64,000 bases of DNA from Seminavis robusta (Eukaryota > Bacillariophyta > Bacillariophyceae > Naviculales > Naviculaceae): contig CAICTM010000389.1 of NCBI GenBank assembly GCA_903772945.1, forward strand, positions 1-64,000, written 5' to 3'. This document shows, one piece after another, positions 43,624 through 54,671 of the stretch. The notes under the pieces were generated by a model. That model made no database searches. It saw only the letters and a list, made by a program, of their open reading frames with translations, and was not told the origin of the DNA. A program made the translations under genes and the position numbers. Every line of letters starts with the position of its first letter. Position 1 is the first letter of the stretch.

Positions 43624-45388
43624 ATGAAGGCGAGGTTGCTGTGGCTTGGAGGGGCTTTTCTGTCCTTCTGCGGTAACACGGTAGCAGAAATGGGGGAGAA
43701 GCAACCAAGAGAGCTGGTCAGGGTTACTTCCATCGGAAGCAATGGAAGTCCTCCTGCAGATGCCTTCCCTCTTCAGCTCTGTCAAGGTGACTGCGATAGA
43801 GATGCTGATGTAAGTGGATCTTCCGATTGTTGGGTTTGAAGAAAGAATCTTTGCTGAGCTCATCCAACTTTTTCTCTCCCTTGTGTTGCTGCTGGATCAG
43901 TGCGATGAAGGTTTGATTTGCTTCCAACGAGGGCCCAATGTTCCTGTGCCTGGGTGTGAAGGTGGAGCCTCTGAGTCGTCCCAGACAGACTTTTGCATTT
44001 TCGACTTTAGTAGTGCCGGAGCAGGCACACCTCAGCCCACCCCCGGGCCTACACCCCGGCCCACAACAGCACAACCAACAACTACTACGGGAATGCCTTC
44101 CCAGAGCCCTTCACAAGTACCATCCGAAGCTCCATCCCAAGGTCCTTTTGGGCGAATCGAATATGTTGGAAACGAGGGTACATTTTACTCTGCCTACCCA
44201 ATGCCAGTCTGGTAGGTTGCTGGAATGTATGGATATCTTTTGTAGCCATCATCATCACCTCAACTCCATTTGTTTCTTGCAATGACAACTTTTAGTAAGG
44301 GAGATTGCGATGTGGATGACGATGTAAGTCTTCGATGAGGCGTGGGGGCTTGGTGCCCCCTCGCATAATAATATCCACAACAGATGCTCATTTGGAAAGC
44401 CCTGCTTTGTTCGCTTCTAGTGTATTGAAGGTCTTTATTGCCACCAACGAGGGTCAATGGATGCTGTGCCCTACTGCGACGGTGGAGAAGAGGAGCGCTC
44501 CACTGCTGACTTTTGCGCTTGGGATGGAGAGAGTCCTGTTCCCGTGCCCGTGAGCGACCCACCAGAAGGATATTTCCGACTGAAACTCGTAAGTCTTGGT
44601 CGTTGCTAGTAGAAGGGAACAGACGAAACGATCCGAGCCGGGAAAGAAAATAAGATCTAACCGTCTACGTCTACATTTCCAGTACTGGGAGGAAGGTTAT
44701 CACTGGCAGAACGAGACTTTTGAGCGTAAGCAATCTGTGGTGCTGTTATTGTGATCATCTTCATTGTCGAAACTGAATGCCTCCTTTCTCATCTAACTTG
44801 GTGCCATTGGATTATCTTGCAGGTGAATGGTGTATGATGTACGGTAAGTCAGATTCCTCAAGAGGAAAGATTGCCATTGAGTTGCTCTTCTGTATGTCTT
44901 CCCATGATCTGACTTTTGACTGTGTCCCAACTGTTTCAGACTACCAGGGATATCCTGGAACTGGTTTGTGTTGGGTTGGTGATGACGCTGTCAATTGCGA
45001 CCAAGACCAAGTTTACGTTGGCAAGTGCATTCAGGACGAACGGATGTGGTTTACCTTTGTCAACGTTTCAGATGCCCCGGTGGAAATCAGCAAGCAACCT
45101 TCTTTCATCGATGAAAGGCTGATCATGACTGGAGACAACGAGCGCTGCTTAACTCGCTACGATCGAGAGATTTGGCTCGAATCCTGCGACCCAGATAACT
45201 TTCGGCAACGATGGATTGCTTTGAATGGAAATTTCGACGGGGAAGAGTTTGAAATCAGTCAACGTGGCTTCACTCATCAATGTGTCACCAACGACCACCA
45301 CCCAAAATCAGGGGAAGTAGTGGAACTCCACGATTGTGAAGCTTCTCGCGCTTATGATTCTCAAACTTCGTTCTGGAACTTGTATTGA
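43624..45388 (+). CDS. Secreted Cys-module ('GDCD') / QxW-domain protein A
   Basis: About 401 residues from seven exons: 43624..43809, 43901..44211, 44296..44323, 44421..44588, 44683..44725, 44823..44843 (21 bp) and 44940..45388. Signal peptide MKARLLWLGGAFLSFC. Two Cys modules follow the pattern CxGDCDxDxDC..GL.C..R....V..C.GG....T.DFC, each cut by a phase-0 intron just before the fifth-position Cys (QGDCDRDAD|CDEGLIC and KGDCDVDDD|CIEGLYC), and joined by a Pro/Thr-rich linker. Then FRLKLYWEEGYHWQNETFE, and a C-terminal domain of about 140 residues with IWLESC....QRWIALNGNFDGEEFEIS, CVTNDHHPKSGEVVELHDC and SFWNLY. The QxW and repeated C..L..C pattern suggests a ricin-B-like beta-trefoil, a sugar-binding fold. 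First of four tandem paralogues. Function unknown; a secreted or cell-wall lectin is inference. Confidence 0.8.
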
Positions 45389-46220
45389 GTTGAAGGGCTG
45401 AGTCAGCGAAGAAGATTGTATTGGAAGAGTATTTGGATATCATATTCGTAGGATCATCATGAACTAGCTAGAGTGCGACCAGTGACATTATCCTGGGCAT
45501 TGCATGTGACAGGCTAAGTCTAGCATCTGTTTATAACTTATAACAAGCCATCATGCACACACACAGGGATCGCTGGGATGGACTCTCGACTTGCGTTGGC
45601 TTGTCACAGCGGGAGCTGGTGCGGCAAATGAGTGTGTGCTTTCAATGTTCCGGTGTACCGGTTTTGTGGGAACAGAGAGCGGGCAAGCAGAAGTGTGACT
45701 CAATTTTCTTCATTGCTTAGGTGAAACTTTGTTAAGTGACTTGGCCAGTCCTTGTCACATCTTTTGCAGAAATGCTAATTGGTCAACTCGAATGGCCTGT
45801 GAGCCGATACACCAGGGCGGTATCTTCCGGCTGCGTCTAACAAGCATCGGCAGCATTTCAGCCGGAACGCGGCTGTGACGGTGCTTAGCAGGATATCCAA
45901 CCCGTTACGGTGGGGTCTAGAGTGCTCTCACCACGACTAACTTATCGGAAGAACGAGCCACTATCGGTGCCGAGGACTTGGTGGTGGTGTACAGTGTTGC
46001 AAGAGGCCAGGGCAGTGTGCGGTACGTCTTTGATGTGCTTGTGGGAACGAAGCCATTGCTCACGGGAAGCTCTTCCATGAACGTGACGCTGGATACATGG
46101 TGGTTCCATTGAAGCAAGCAAACCCTGAAAAATCCTCGTCAATGTGCTGCACTCTCTGATCGAATCCATAATTTGTGCCGGTGGATTTTAAAAAGCATCT
46201 TCACATTCGATTGACCGACC
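45389..46220. other. Intergenic between Cys-module genes A and B
   Basis: No gene found; contains the 3' flank of gene A and promoter of gene B. Confidence 0.55.
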
Positions 46221-49004
46221 ATGAAGGTAGATTTAGCTCTGACGTTGTCTTTCATCCTCCTTGGTCTTCTTGGACAACTCCATGCTCTTGGCATCGACGA
46301 AACAAAGCCATGGACTCATCTCGAGAGTGAAGAAGCTGTTGGAGAGGAGATTGATGATGTTGCTACTCAAAATCTAAGAGCTCTGGGAGGCTACTACTAC
46401 GGTGGCAAAGGTGGGTCCAAGGGATCCAAAGGAAGCAAGAGTAGCAAAGGATCCAAAGGTTCCAAAGGAAGCAATAGTAGCAAAGGATCCAAAGGAAGCA
46501 AGGGCAGCAAAGGCAAGGGAGGAGGAGGACTTCTTGGGCATTGCGAGGGTGACTGTGACCGTGATAGTGATGCAAGTGAAATGTTGGCTTTTGGATGACA
46601 TGATTCTGTTACATCCATTCTAATTGCTTTTTCTCTGTACTTTCATTTCAGTGTGCTCATGGGCTTGTGTGCTATTTTAGAGGCCCCTACCAGCCAGCGC
46701 CCGGATGCCTCGGCGGTGCCTATGATGCCAGTCACACTGACTACTGTGTTGCTCCTGGTCACTATCCTAACACCCCCAGGCCCACCCCTCGACCATTCCA
46801 CCCACAGCCAACTCCTAGGCCTTCCCCAAGACCAACACCCAGGCCAACACCCAGGCCAACTTCTAGACTCACTCCAAGGCCTTCTCCTAGACCTACCCCA
46901 AGACCAACCTTCAGATCAGCCCACGAACCTCATCCTGACAGGTTGATTGAATATGTGGGAAATGGTGAGTTTGTTTCGTCTCAGTGGCCGCTTTCCCTGT
47001 CCAACAAACTCAATAGTTGCTCTTTTCAGATGGCCACCCTGGATATGCTTTCCCATTGCAACGTTGTGAAGGTGATTGTGACCAGGATAGTGATGTGAGT
47101 GGCTGTATCCTCTACTGCCTCGCTGAAGCCGCCTAGCCTTCGTAATTTTTGTTCTCACTGTCTTCATCCCTTGCTCGCAGTGTGCTGCAGGGCTTGTATG
47201 TTTCCAGCGGGGCAGGTACGAATCTGTTCCAGGTTGCAGAGGTGGTGAGCACGATTCGAGCAGAACAGACTACTGCATTGCTGCTAGTGGCCATCAGCCA
47301 GATACACCTAGGCCAACACCTAGGCCATACCACCCCAGGCCAACACCCAGGCCCACTCCAAGGCCTGCATACCATCCTTCAGACAAACAGATTGAGTTTG
47401 TTGCCAATGGTGAGTTTCTGTGTGATTCATGCGTGCCACTCTTGCCTTACAGTGAACTAAATGGTTGCTTCACTTCAGATGGGCACCCTGCTTCTGCTTT
47501 TCCTTTGCAGCGTTGTGAAGGTGATTGTGACCAAGACAGTGATGTAAGTGGTTCTGTACACTGACCATATCTTACTGGCTTCTCTCTGAATGGTATTGTT
47601 TCTGTCTCTTTTTGGAGCAGTGTGCCTCAGGTCTTCGATGTTTCCAGCGGGGCAGATTTCAAGGTGTTCCTGGTTGCAGTGGTGGTGAAGATGATTCAAG
47701 TGGGACAGACTACTGCATTGCCACAAGTGATCCTCATCCAGATACACCAAGGCCAACACCAAGGCCCACTCCAAGACCTCAGGACCAGCCTTCATACAGA
47801 GAAATCCAATTTGTTGGGAATGGTGAGTTTGTGTCTCTTATGTTCTTCTGCTGAGTGAACAAGACTGACAGATTCTCCTCTTCAAGACGGACATCCATCA
47901 TCCGCCTTTCCATTGAATGAGTGTCAAGGTGACTGTGACGATGATAATGATGTATGTCGGCCGAAACTGCCATCTGTAATGCGATTGTTTCAAATGTACC
48001 TCATGCAACCGTGATTCCTGCGCTGCCCGTGGCCAGTGTGACTACGGTCTCTATTGTTTCCATCGATCTCGGTATGACGCTGTCCCTGGATGTTTGGGTG
48101 GAGAATCTGATAGCTCGAGCACCGATTATTGCGTCGCCCCGCCCGGTCAACAGCCCGATCCTGGGACGTTTCGCATCAAGGTGAGCGCACTAGGGACCTT
48201 ATTCTTCGTAGGTCTGTTCTCGGTTCAACCTCTCACTCAACCTTTCTCTCAAAGCTGTATTGGGAGGAGGGATATTACTGGCAGGAGGTACGTTGATTTT
48301 GAGGCAGCAGCATCATGGTACTAAGTAAACAGAGGAAAGGAGTGACAGCTTGAACGGCTAACCACGTTTCGTTTCCAGGAAACTCGAGAGAGTGAGTTAT
48401 ATGCTTGCAGGAAGCGCTGCTGGTTGATTTATATATATCTAACGTTAGCTCTGCCCTTCTGTTCCCGTTCTCGGACCACTCCAGGAAAGTGGTGTATGAC
48501 CTTTGATTTCAACGGATTCCCGGGGACTGGTAAATGTTGGTAAGAAGTTTCATGGCATCTATGACTCGGATATTGCATGGGTTTCGTCGACTGACAGCTG
48601 AGCTCCATGGTCTCGTGTACAGGTATGGCGATCAAGTCCTCGAATGCAGTTCCAATCAGCTCTACATTGCTAGGTGTGGCAATGACGACAGGCAGCGGTT
48701 CCTCTTCGTGGATAAATCCAACGGCGAAGTTCTCATCAAGCTCGGAAACGGATCAAACAAGTGTTTGGAACGATACCGTCGGGCCATTTTCCTTCGTACC
48801 TGCGATGAACACAGCTCACTTCAGCGCTGGTATGCACCAAATGGGAGCTTTGATGGTGACAGGTTTGAAATCAGCCAGAGAGATTACGACAACCAGTGCA
48901 TTACGACAGCGCATCATCCCAAGGCTGGTGAAGTGGTGGAGCTTCATTCTTGCCAAGCAGCTCGTGCGCCAGCATCAGAAACTTCCTTTTGGAACAAGTA
49001 CTGA
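46221..49004 (+). CDS. Secreted Cys-module / QxW-domain protein B (four modules)
   Basis: About 638 residues from twelve exons: 46221..46571, 46652..46964, 47030..47094, 47181..47409, 47479..47543, 47621..47822, 47887..47951, 48037..48180, 48255..48287, 48379..48391 (13 bp), 48485..48539 and 48623..49004. Signal peptide MKVDLALTLSFILLGLLGQL; a GSK-rich spacer; then four Cys modules (EGDCDRDSD|CAHGLVC, EGDCDQDSD|CAAGLVC, EGDCDQDSD|CASGLRC, QGDCDDDND|CDYGLYC), each split by a phase-0 intron before the same Cys and separated by (TPRP)n linkers. The first intron has a GC donor (GCAAGT). Then IKLYWEEGYYWQEETRERKWC and the QxW domain: CLERYRRAIFLRTCDEHSSL, QRWYAPNGSFDG, FEISQRDY, HHPKAGEVVELHSC, ending FWNKY. 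Modules 2 and 3 are near-identical, so gene B grew by internal exon-pair duplication. Secretion is supported; ligand unknown. Confidence 0.8.
46399..46530 (+). repeat. GSK codon repeat in gene B
   Basis: Repeated GGATCCAAAGGAAGC-type units encode (KGS/KSS)n between the signal peptide and the first Cys module. Basic, Ser-rich low complexity, reminiscent in composition of silica-associated diatom proteins; that resemblance is weak evidence only. Confidence 0.7.
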
Positions 49005-49596
49005 GAATGCCAATTGAAGAAACAAGTCTCTTTGTTGCGCCAATGTAAGCACAAAGTATCGGGCGTGAGAGACGAATGTAGTATTGGAGCGCATCTTGGA
49101 GGACGGCCAATCCATTTGCCGGACTACATGTGTGATACGTGGTACAACATTGTAAGGCCATTTTATAAAAATGTTTAGATGGTATCAGCAGGAGCTCTAC
49201 GGGAACGACAGTTTCCTACTAGTAGTACTAGCTAGTACCGGTAAGAGTGCCTCAGTTGGATCCGCTAGCTAGCATGCAATCGAGAATGCGGAATGTCGTT
49301 TCCCGCACGTTCCGCGTCTCCGAGCCAATGGCGCACTCTCAAGCTTTGGACTGGTCGCTATTAGTATTCCATCCATCCGTTCTGTCTCTGTTAGCTAGCA
49401 GCACACACCAACCCTCCATGTGCCTCGGCCAAACACGGAGTTGGTTTCGTATCTACCACATACTTTGGAATCACGCATGTATCAACCCACTTGACTTCTG
49501 CCGTTCCGCCGAAAAAGAGCGACAGATTGATGCTTTGGTCCTTTCACTCATACATTCTTGCATCCCTATTTCTTCCCGCTCATTGAAGCTGTTGCC
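49005..49596. other. Intergenic between Cys-module genes B and C
   Basis: No gene. Contains CTAGCTAGTACCGG-type intergenic words near 49226-49242. Confidence 0.55.
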
Positions 49597-51282
49597 ATGA
49601 TCCTCCGGCTTTCTTTGCTTGTAGTTTTCTTCTTGCTTGCGAAAGCTGAAGCGCAATTGCGTGCACCGACCCATGGCGTAGACGACAACACAACTCTCAG
49701 CGATGGACCTCAAACTGAGCGACGTTTGATGAAGCACATCGAATTGCTTGGCAACAACGGGCGCCCACCGAAGGGAAGTCTACCACTGCAAGAATGCCAA
49801 GGAGACTGCGACAATGATGACGAGGTATGTGGACAACATGCCCCCACAGAAAGCTGAACGAAGCGCGTTGCCGTCGTCTCGTTTTCAGTGTTGCTATATT
49901 GATTCTGACGTCCGGACCCCTTTTGTGTAGTGTGGCGATGGTATGGTGTGTTTCCACAAGCCACCGTTTACAGCAGTGCCCAATTGCATCGGTGGGGATT
50001 ACGACAAGAGCAAATCGTAAGTGAATTTGCGATTTGTGTCTGCAACCAAGGTGCCAAGAATGCGTTTGTTGTTGTATGTAGACTCTCTCACACTTGTTTC
50101 GGCTTTTTTCCAATCACGCAAATCTGAAGGGTTATTGCATCAAAGAGGAATACGCCCCAGAAGGCCTCCCCAAACAGCACGCCCAACCCCAGCCCCTGCA
50201 CCACAGCCCACCAAATACACCACTCCGACGCCCCCCTCCGGCAATCCTCGAATCAAACTTGTTGGGAACCGACGATGGGCACCGGGATCTCTGGGTCTCT
50301 GTGAGGGTGATGTAAGGATATTGTTCGTTGGTTTGAGCAAGATTCGATTCGTGCTGTTTTCACCAACTCTGTTTGCTCGTCCACACCTTATTGTTGCAGT
50401 GCGACAAGGACAGGGATTGCGAAGGAGACTTTGTATGCCAGCAGCGTGGACGGGGTGATCCAGTAAGAGGGTGCGATGGTTATGACGGAAGCAAAACTGA
50501 TTACTGCGTGTTGCCTCGAGGTGGAATCATGCCCACTACGCCAACAAACCCAGGCACGCCAACGAAGAGTCCGACCTCCCGCCCCACCGATCGCCCGACT
50601 ACTGACTCTCCTACAAGCCAAAGTCCAAAGTTCCGCCTCAAGTTGTACTGGGAGGATGGATACTACTGGCAGGAAGAGACCCGGGAGAGAAAGTGTACGC
50701 TTGCAAGAAAAGTGGTGCGCAACGACATTGCATAGTGCCTTCTCACAGAAACTTGTTGCATTCTCTATCTCAGGGTGTGCCGTATTTGACTATAAGGGGC
50801 TCCCGGGTGACGGGAGGTGCGTTGAAAATGAAAAGATTGCTTGGTTTGACCTCTCGGTCCCACGAAGAGGATCTAACTCTTTTTGTTCTTGCAGGTGCTG
50901 GTATGGACGTCAACGTCGAGCTTGCCGGCCTGATCAAGTGTACGTCACGAAATGCAAGGACGAATACCGCCAATACTTTCGATTTGTCAAGCTTGGAAGC
51001 AACTTGGTGCAAATCAAACTGGGAGATGGAAGGAACCTTTGTTTTCAGCGCGTCTCAACTCAGATTTTCCTTCGAACTTGTGATGAGAAAAACAAGTATC
51101 AACAATGGTATGCCCCCAATGGAAGTTTTGATGGCTCAAAATTTGAGTTGAGCCAGCACAGTAATCCAAGACAGTGCATGACACAAGCTCACCATCCCAA
51201 GGCTGGAGAAGTTGTTGAAACCCATTCTTGCAAAGCAGCCAGAAGTGATGAGCACGAGACATCCTTTTGGAATAAGTATTGA
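49597..51282 (+). pseudogene. Cys-module / QxW-domain paralogue C, apparently degraded or mis-assembled
   Basis: Paralogue of genes A, B and D. The signal peptide (MILRLSLLVVFFLLAKAEAQ) and first module (QGDCDNDDE|CGDGMVCF) are intact: exons 49597..49824 and 49931..50016. A second module, CDKDRDCEGDFVC...DYC, lies at 50400 onward and is followed by FRLKLYWEDGYYWQEETRE. The C-terminal domain (exon 50895..51282, joined to 50774..50816 through GDGRCWYGR) is well preserved: IFLRTCDEKNKY, QQWYAPNGSFDG, HHPKAGEVVETHSC, FWNKY. However, the exon region 50130..50311 does not hold one reading phase with its neighbours, and the junction near 50,692, where A, B and D have a short exon and an RKWC or REWC stretch, is abnormal. 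So either this copy is decaying, the sequence has small errors, or splicing is unusual. The strong conservation of the last exon argues the decay is recent. Confidence 0.55.
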
Positions 51283-51591
51283 GCCTTGATACGGAAAGAC
51301 TATCCAAGGACTCATCGCACCAGATCTGATTGTGTTTGAATGATGGAGAATGCACTATAGGAACATAACTCTTACTATAGCTTGCGGAGCTTTTAGATTG
51401 CGATGAACAAGAGAGGCCTGCATCCACCCAAAGTGGCCACCACGCACCATGGACGAAAAAAAGTATCCACGACTGATTTTGTCCAGGAGAAGCCAACTTT
51501 GGGGGAGTTGTCACGTTGTCACTGTTCTGCCTCTTCCTCTTTTTGTTGTTGTTGCTCCTGGTTCTAGTTGATGCAGCCACATGACAATGGT
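51283..51591. other. Intergenic between Cys-module genes C and D
   Basis: No gene. An in-frame ATG at 51571 could extend gene D by seven residues. Confidence 0.5.
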
Positions 51592-52919
51592 ATGAAGAGG
51601 ACGTTGCTTTCACTTTTAATATGCTTGTTGCCGTCTCTTGCTGCCAATGAGTTTCCAGCAAAGAATTTATCCAATGGCACAAGTGTTGCTGTAATCGATA
51701 AGGCTCGCAAGCTGCAGAGTATTCATGTCATTGGAAGTAATCCCCCACCATGGCGCGTACCTCTTGCCCGTTGTGTTGGGGATTGTGACTCAGACAATGA
51801 TGTAAGTGTGAATTGATATGATGCTTTTTAATGAAAAGGTCAGCCAGAGAATCTAAACCTTGGCCCTATCGTCTACATGCAGTGCGCCAAGGGGTTGGTG
51901 TGTTTCCAGAAGGATCGCTTCACGGCGGTCCCAGGATGTAGCGGAGGCGAGACGGATAGCAGTTATTCCGACTATTGTGTCCGAGAAAGTGACATTTTAT
52001 CAAGAGTCTACGTTCCACAGGTCCCTGCGACCGAAGAAAATAATGCCGATGTACCAAGAGATGGCACGAAGGCATTCCCGAAGATTCAAAAAATTGGCAA
52101 CAACATTTTTGATCATCTTGGATCAGACAAATACCCCCTTGGTCTGTGTTCTGGAGACTGTGATAGTAATAGTGACTGTCGTGGGTCTCTTGTTTGCTTT
52201 GAGAGGGGTCGGAATCAACCAGTGTTTGGCTGTTCTGGGGGATCAAGAGATTCCAGCCAGCAAGACTATTGCATCAGCAAGGACAGTGTTCTAGCTCCTA
52301 GCGACAGACCAGCGCTGCCATATACATCCAGAAACTTTCGCTTAAAGCTGTACTGGGAACAATCCTATAGGTGGCAAGAAGAGACGCGAGAAAGTATGTA
52401 ATGCGTGTGTCTTTTGCTCCTGGCTGACCATTTGTAGCAATCGAAGGTCGAAACTCTAACCCTGCGTCTTGAAATTTTTGCTTCACAGGAAAGTGGTGCA
52501 TGGTGTACAACTACCGATCCCAAAGTTGCTGGCATGGACTGAGGAGGCAGAGGTGTGCTCAGGACTCAATTTATATCACCAAGTGCAAAGACAAGGAGAT
52601 ACGGCAACAATTTGCTTTTGATTATTTGGATGGAGGAGATGAAATCTTGATTCGCCTCGGAAGTGGGCATAACAGGTGTTTTCAACGCCGTGACAACAGC
52701 ATTGTGCTACGCCGATGCGACGCAAGCTCATCCTTACAGAGATGGTACGCACCCAATGGTGACTTTCAAGGGTATCGCTTTGAAATCAGCCAACAAAACT
52801 ACAATAAGCAATGCGTAACAACTGCGCATCATCCAAAGGAAGGGGAGGTTGTGGAATTGCATTCGTGCAAGCAAAGCCGGGATCGGGATCATCAAAGCTC
52901 CTATTGGAATATCCACTAA
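51592..52919 (+). CDS. Secreted Cys-module / QxW-domain protein D (intron-poor)
   Basis: About 383 residues from three exons: 51592..51801, 51883..52393 and 52489..52919. Signal peptide MKRTLLSLLICLLPSLAA. Two Cys modules: VGDCDSDND|CAKGLVC (split by the family's phase-0 intron) and SGDCDSNSDCRGSLVC (not split), then FRLKLYWEQSYRWQEETRE, RKWCMVYNYRSQSCW and the QxW domain: SIVLRRCDASSSLQRWYAPN, FEISQQNYNKQC, HHPKEGEVVELHSC. Introns found in genes A and B at the second module, before YWE, inside the WEE...E segment and near CW are absent, giving a cleanly fused second exon. This pattern fits intron loss through a cDNA-type event in the middle of the gene (inference). Last of the four tandem copies. 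Confidence 0.8.
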
Positions 52920-53684
52920 GTTGGCATACGGTACCAGGTAGGTCGAATTTGAAAGCGTTGGTGCGTAACAGTGCACTGAGGAGTGAACAATAAAGTGTCT
53001 CACTCTCACCGTTCTCGATCATCCGGTATTCATCAGGAAGTATAGATTGTGGGTTTCCCAGGTTAGAGGGACTTGTCTGTACCCCATCGGCCTTTACAAG
53101 TCATGAACCTAAACTCTTCCCAAGACTTATTTATTGACTGGCTCAACCTTCGATTGTCTTTCTGATGTTTGTCAGCGACAAGGTTATCATCACGAGTGCC
53201 AAGAAGGAGTTGGATTTGAGCGATGCGCTCACCAAACTATGCCCCGTGCTGGTGGAATTCAAGAAACGCACAGAACTAGCTTGCCTGGGCTGCCTGCGGC
53301 CATCGAAACTCCAGCTGCAGGGGTCAAGTGGCTGTCACAGACAATACTACTCCAATGGAAGGTATACCAGTGAAAATAACACTGCAGAATCACCACTTTT
53401 GAGCAACAATCTACTCTGGCCTCTTTTGATAAGCATGCCCAACACCGCAAACAATAATCTACACTTGCTAGATTCAGATAACCGCGCCAAGCACTTGGAA
53501 GAAGCAAAATTGAATGTGAATGATACCAGATGGCAGCATCTGAAAGCTACAAAGAGTTGCTATTGGCCTGCCGGGGCGCATCTCAAATCAACTTTACACA
53601 CAATTCATGTAGATGAATGATTTAATCCATTATAGTTCAGCTGCTGTTTACCGGTACCTCATCGTCATCTTGCTTATTATCGTC
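52920..53684. other. Intergenic
   Basis: A 151-codon plus-strand frame (53165..53620) exists but has no motif I recognise and a composition like non-coding DNA. TACCGGTA at 53649-53656. Nothing called. Confidence 0.45.
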
Positions 53685-54033
53685 TTATTTCACGTCAAAT
53701 CCCTCAGCTCGAAGACATGCTTTGTGCGCTTCTATCAGCTTGATACAATCAGGATGTTCCTCGCCTTTGAACACGACACATTCATCACGGGGTTTCTTCG
53801 TATCAGGGCAGCAGCAGCAGATTGGCTTGCCTGACTTGATCCCCACCTTTTTCTTTTTCTGTACCATACACCGAGAAAAGGGCAGGCAGTGAAGAGTGTG
53901 AGAGGAAAAGAGTCCACATGGGAAAATGCATGAATTGTCGGATGCCCAGACAACAAAATGTAGCAACAAGAATTCAATCAGGAAATCTTACCGGTTGAGG
54001 CGGTTCTGCGGGTGTTGAAGCTCCTTGGCCCAT
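53685..54033 (-). CDS. COX17: COX17, mitochondrial copper chaperone
   Basis: 71 residues from exons 54033..53992 and 53858..53685, joined by a 133-bp phase-0 GT-AG intron. Delivers Cu(I) to Sco1/Cox11 for cytochrome c oxidase assembly in the mitochondrial intermembrane space. Motifs: [17 protein letters not shown] (the copper-binding Cys pair plus one extra Cys), and twin CX9[12 protein letters not shown] and [11 protein letters not shown], ending LRAEGF. The spacing between the two CX9C pairs is slightly longer than in human COX17 (KGEEHPDC versus KGEEHC). The first exon encodes only [18 protein letters not shown] could be myristoylated but this is unlikely for an intermembrane-space protein. 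Start chosen by context and by uniform length with the family (60-75 residues). Confidence 0.93.
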
Positions 54034-54671
54034 GGTTGATGCTTGGTGCTGATAACTCGTTTGACAATCTACTACCTTTACTGCTCTCTCAGTCCATTGT
54101 GCATTGGCTGTCGGGCACAAGCTCAGGCAAATCCGAAGATCATCATTGAGTTTCCACAACAGCTCAGAAGAGAACACCAATGAACCGTTTGGATGGTGGA
54201 GGGAGCCCAACCGTACGATACCCTTAACCCAAATTTGCAGAAATTGTGGGTTTGATCGAGCGCAAGGCGAACAGCTCATCGTTCACAGGCTTGGGAAGCG
54301 AGGACGACTGGGTGTTGGGAGTGACATCCACACTCCCCGTTTCACTCTTTTCTGAAACCAACTGAATGTGTTGTGCATTCATCTGATGCATTCACGATCG
54401 GGCCACCTGTTGATGCTTCCTAGTAGCTATTGGAACGACGGAGGCTTTTCTCCCGTGGTTTCCTCTAAGCAACGGAGAGAATTGAGTTCGGGGGCATCTT
54501 TTTTATGTGAGAGAATGTCTAGCTAGGTAGTGAACCCTTCGTGTAATGAATACGTATGCATACTAGCTAGTACCGGTACGGTAGCTATGATGAGGTCTCC
54601 TATGGCACATCTGTCAGACCGAGCTTTGCTTGACATTCGCAGGAGCCATGGACGCCAGACAAACCCGAGGT
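54034..54671. other. Intergenic
   Basis: 5' flank of COX17 and 3' flank of the third DUF6824 gene. TACCGGTA-type palindrome near 54571. No gene found. Confidence 0.55.

Noticed and set aside
46750-46920. Regular short repeats that might suggest a CRISPR-like array
   Set aside because: They are tandem TPRP codons in a translated linker with no spacers.
53165-53620. 151-codon frame between gene D and COX17
   Set aside because: No recognisable motif, no paralogue in the window and composition like flanking DNA.
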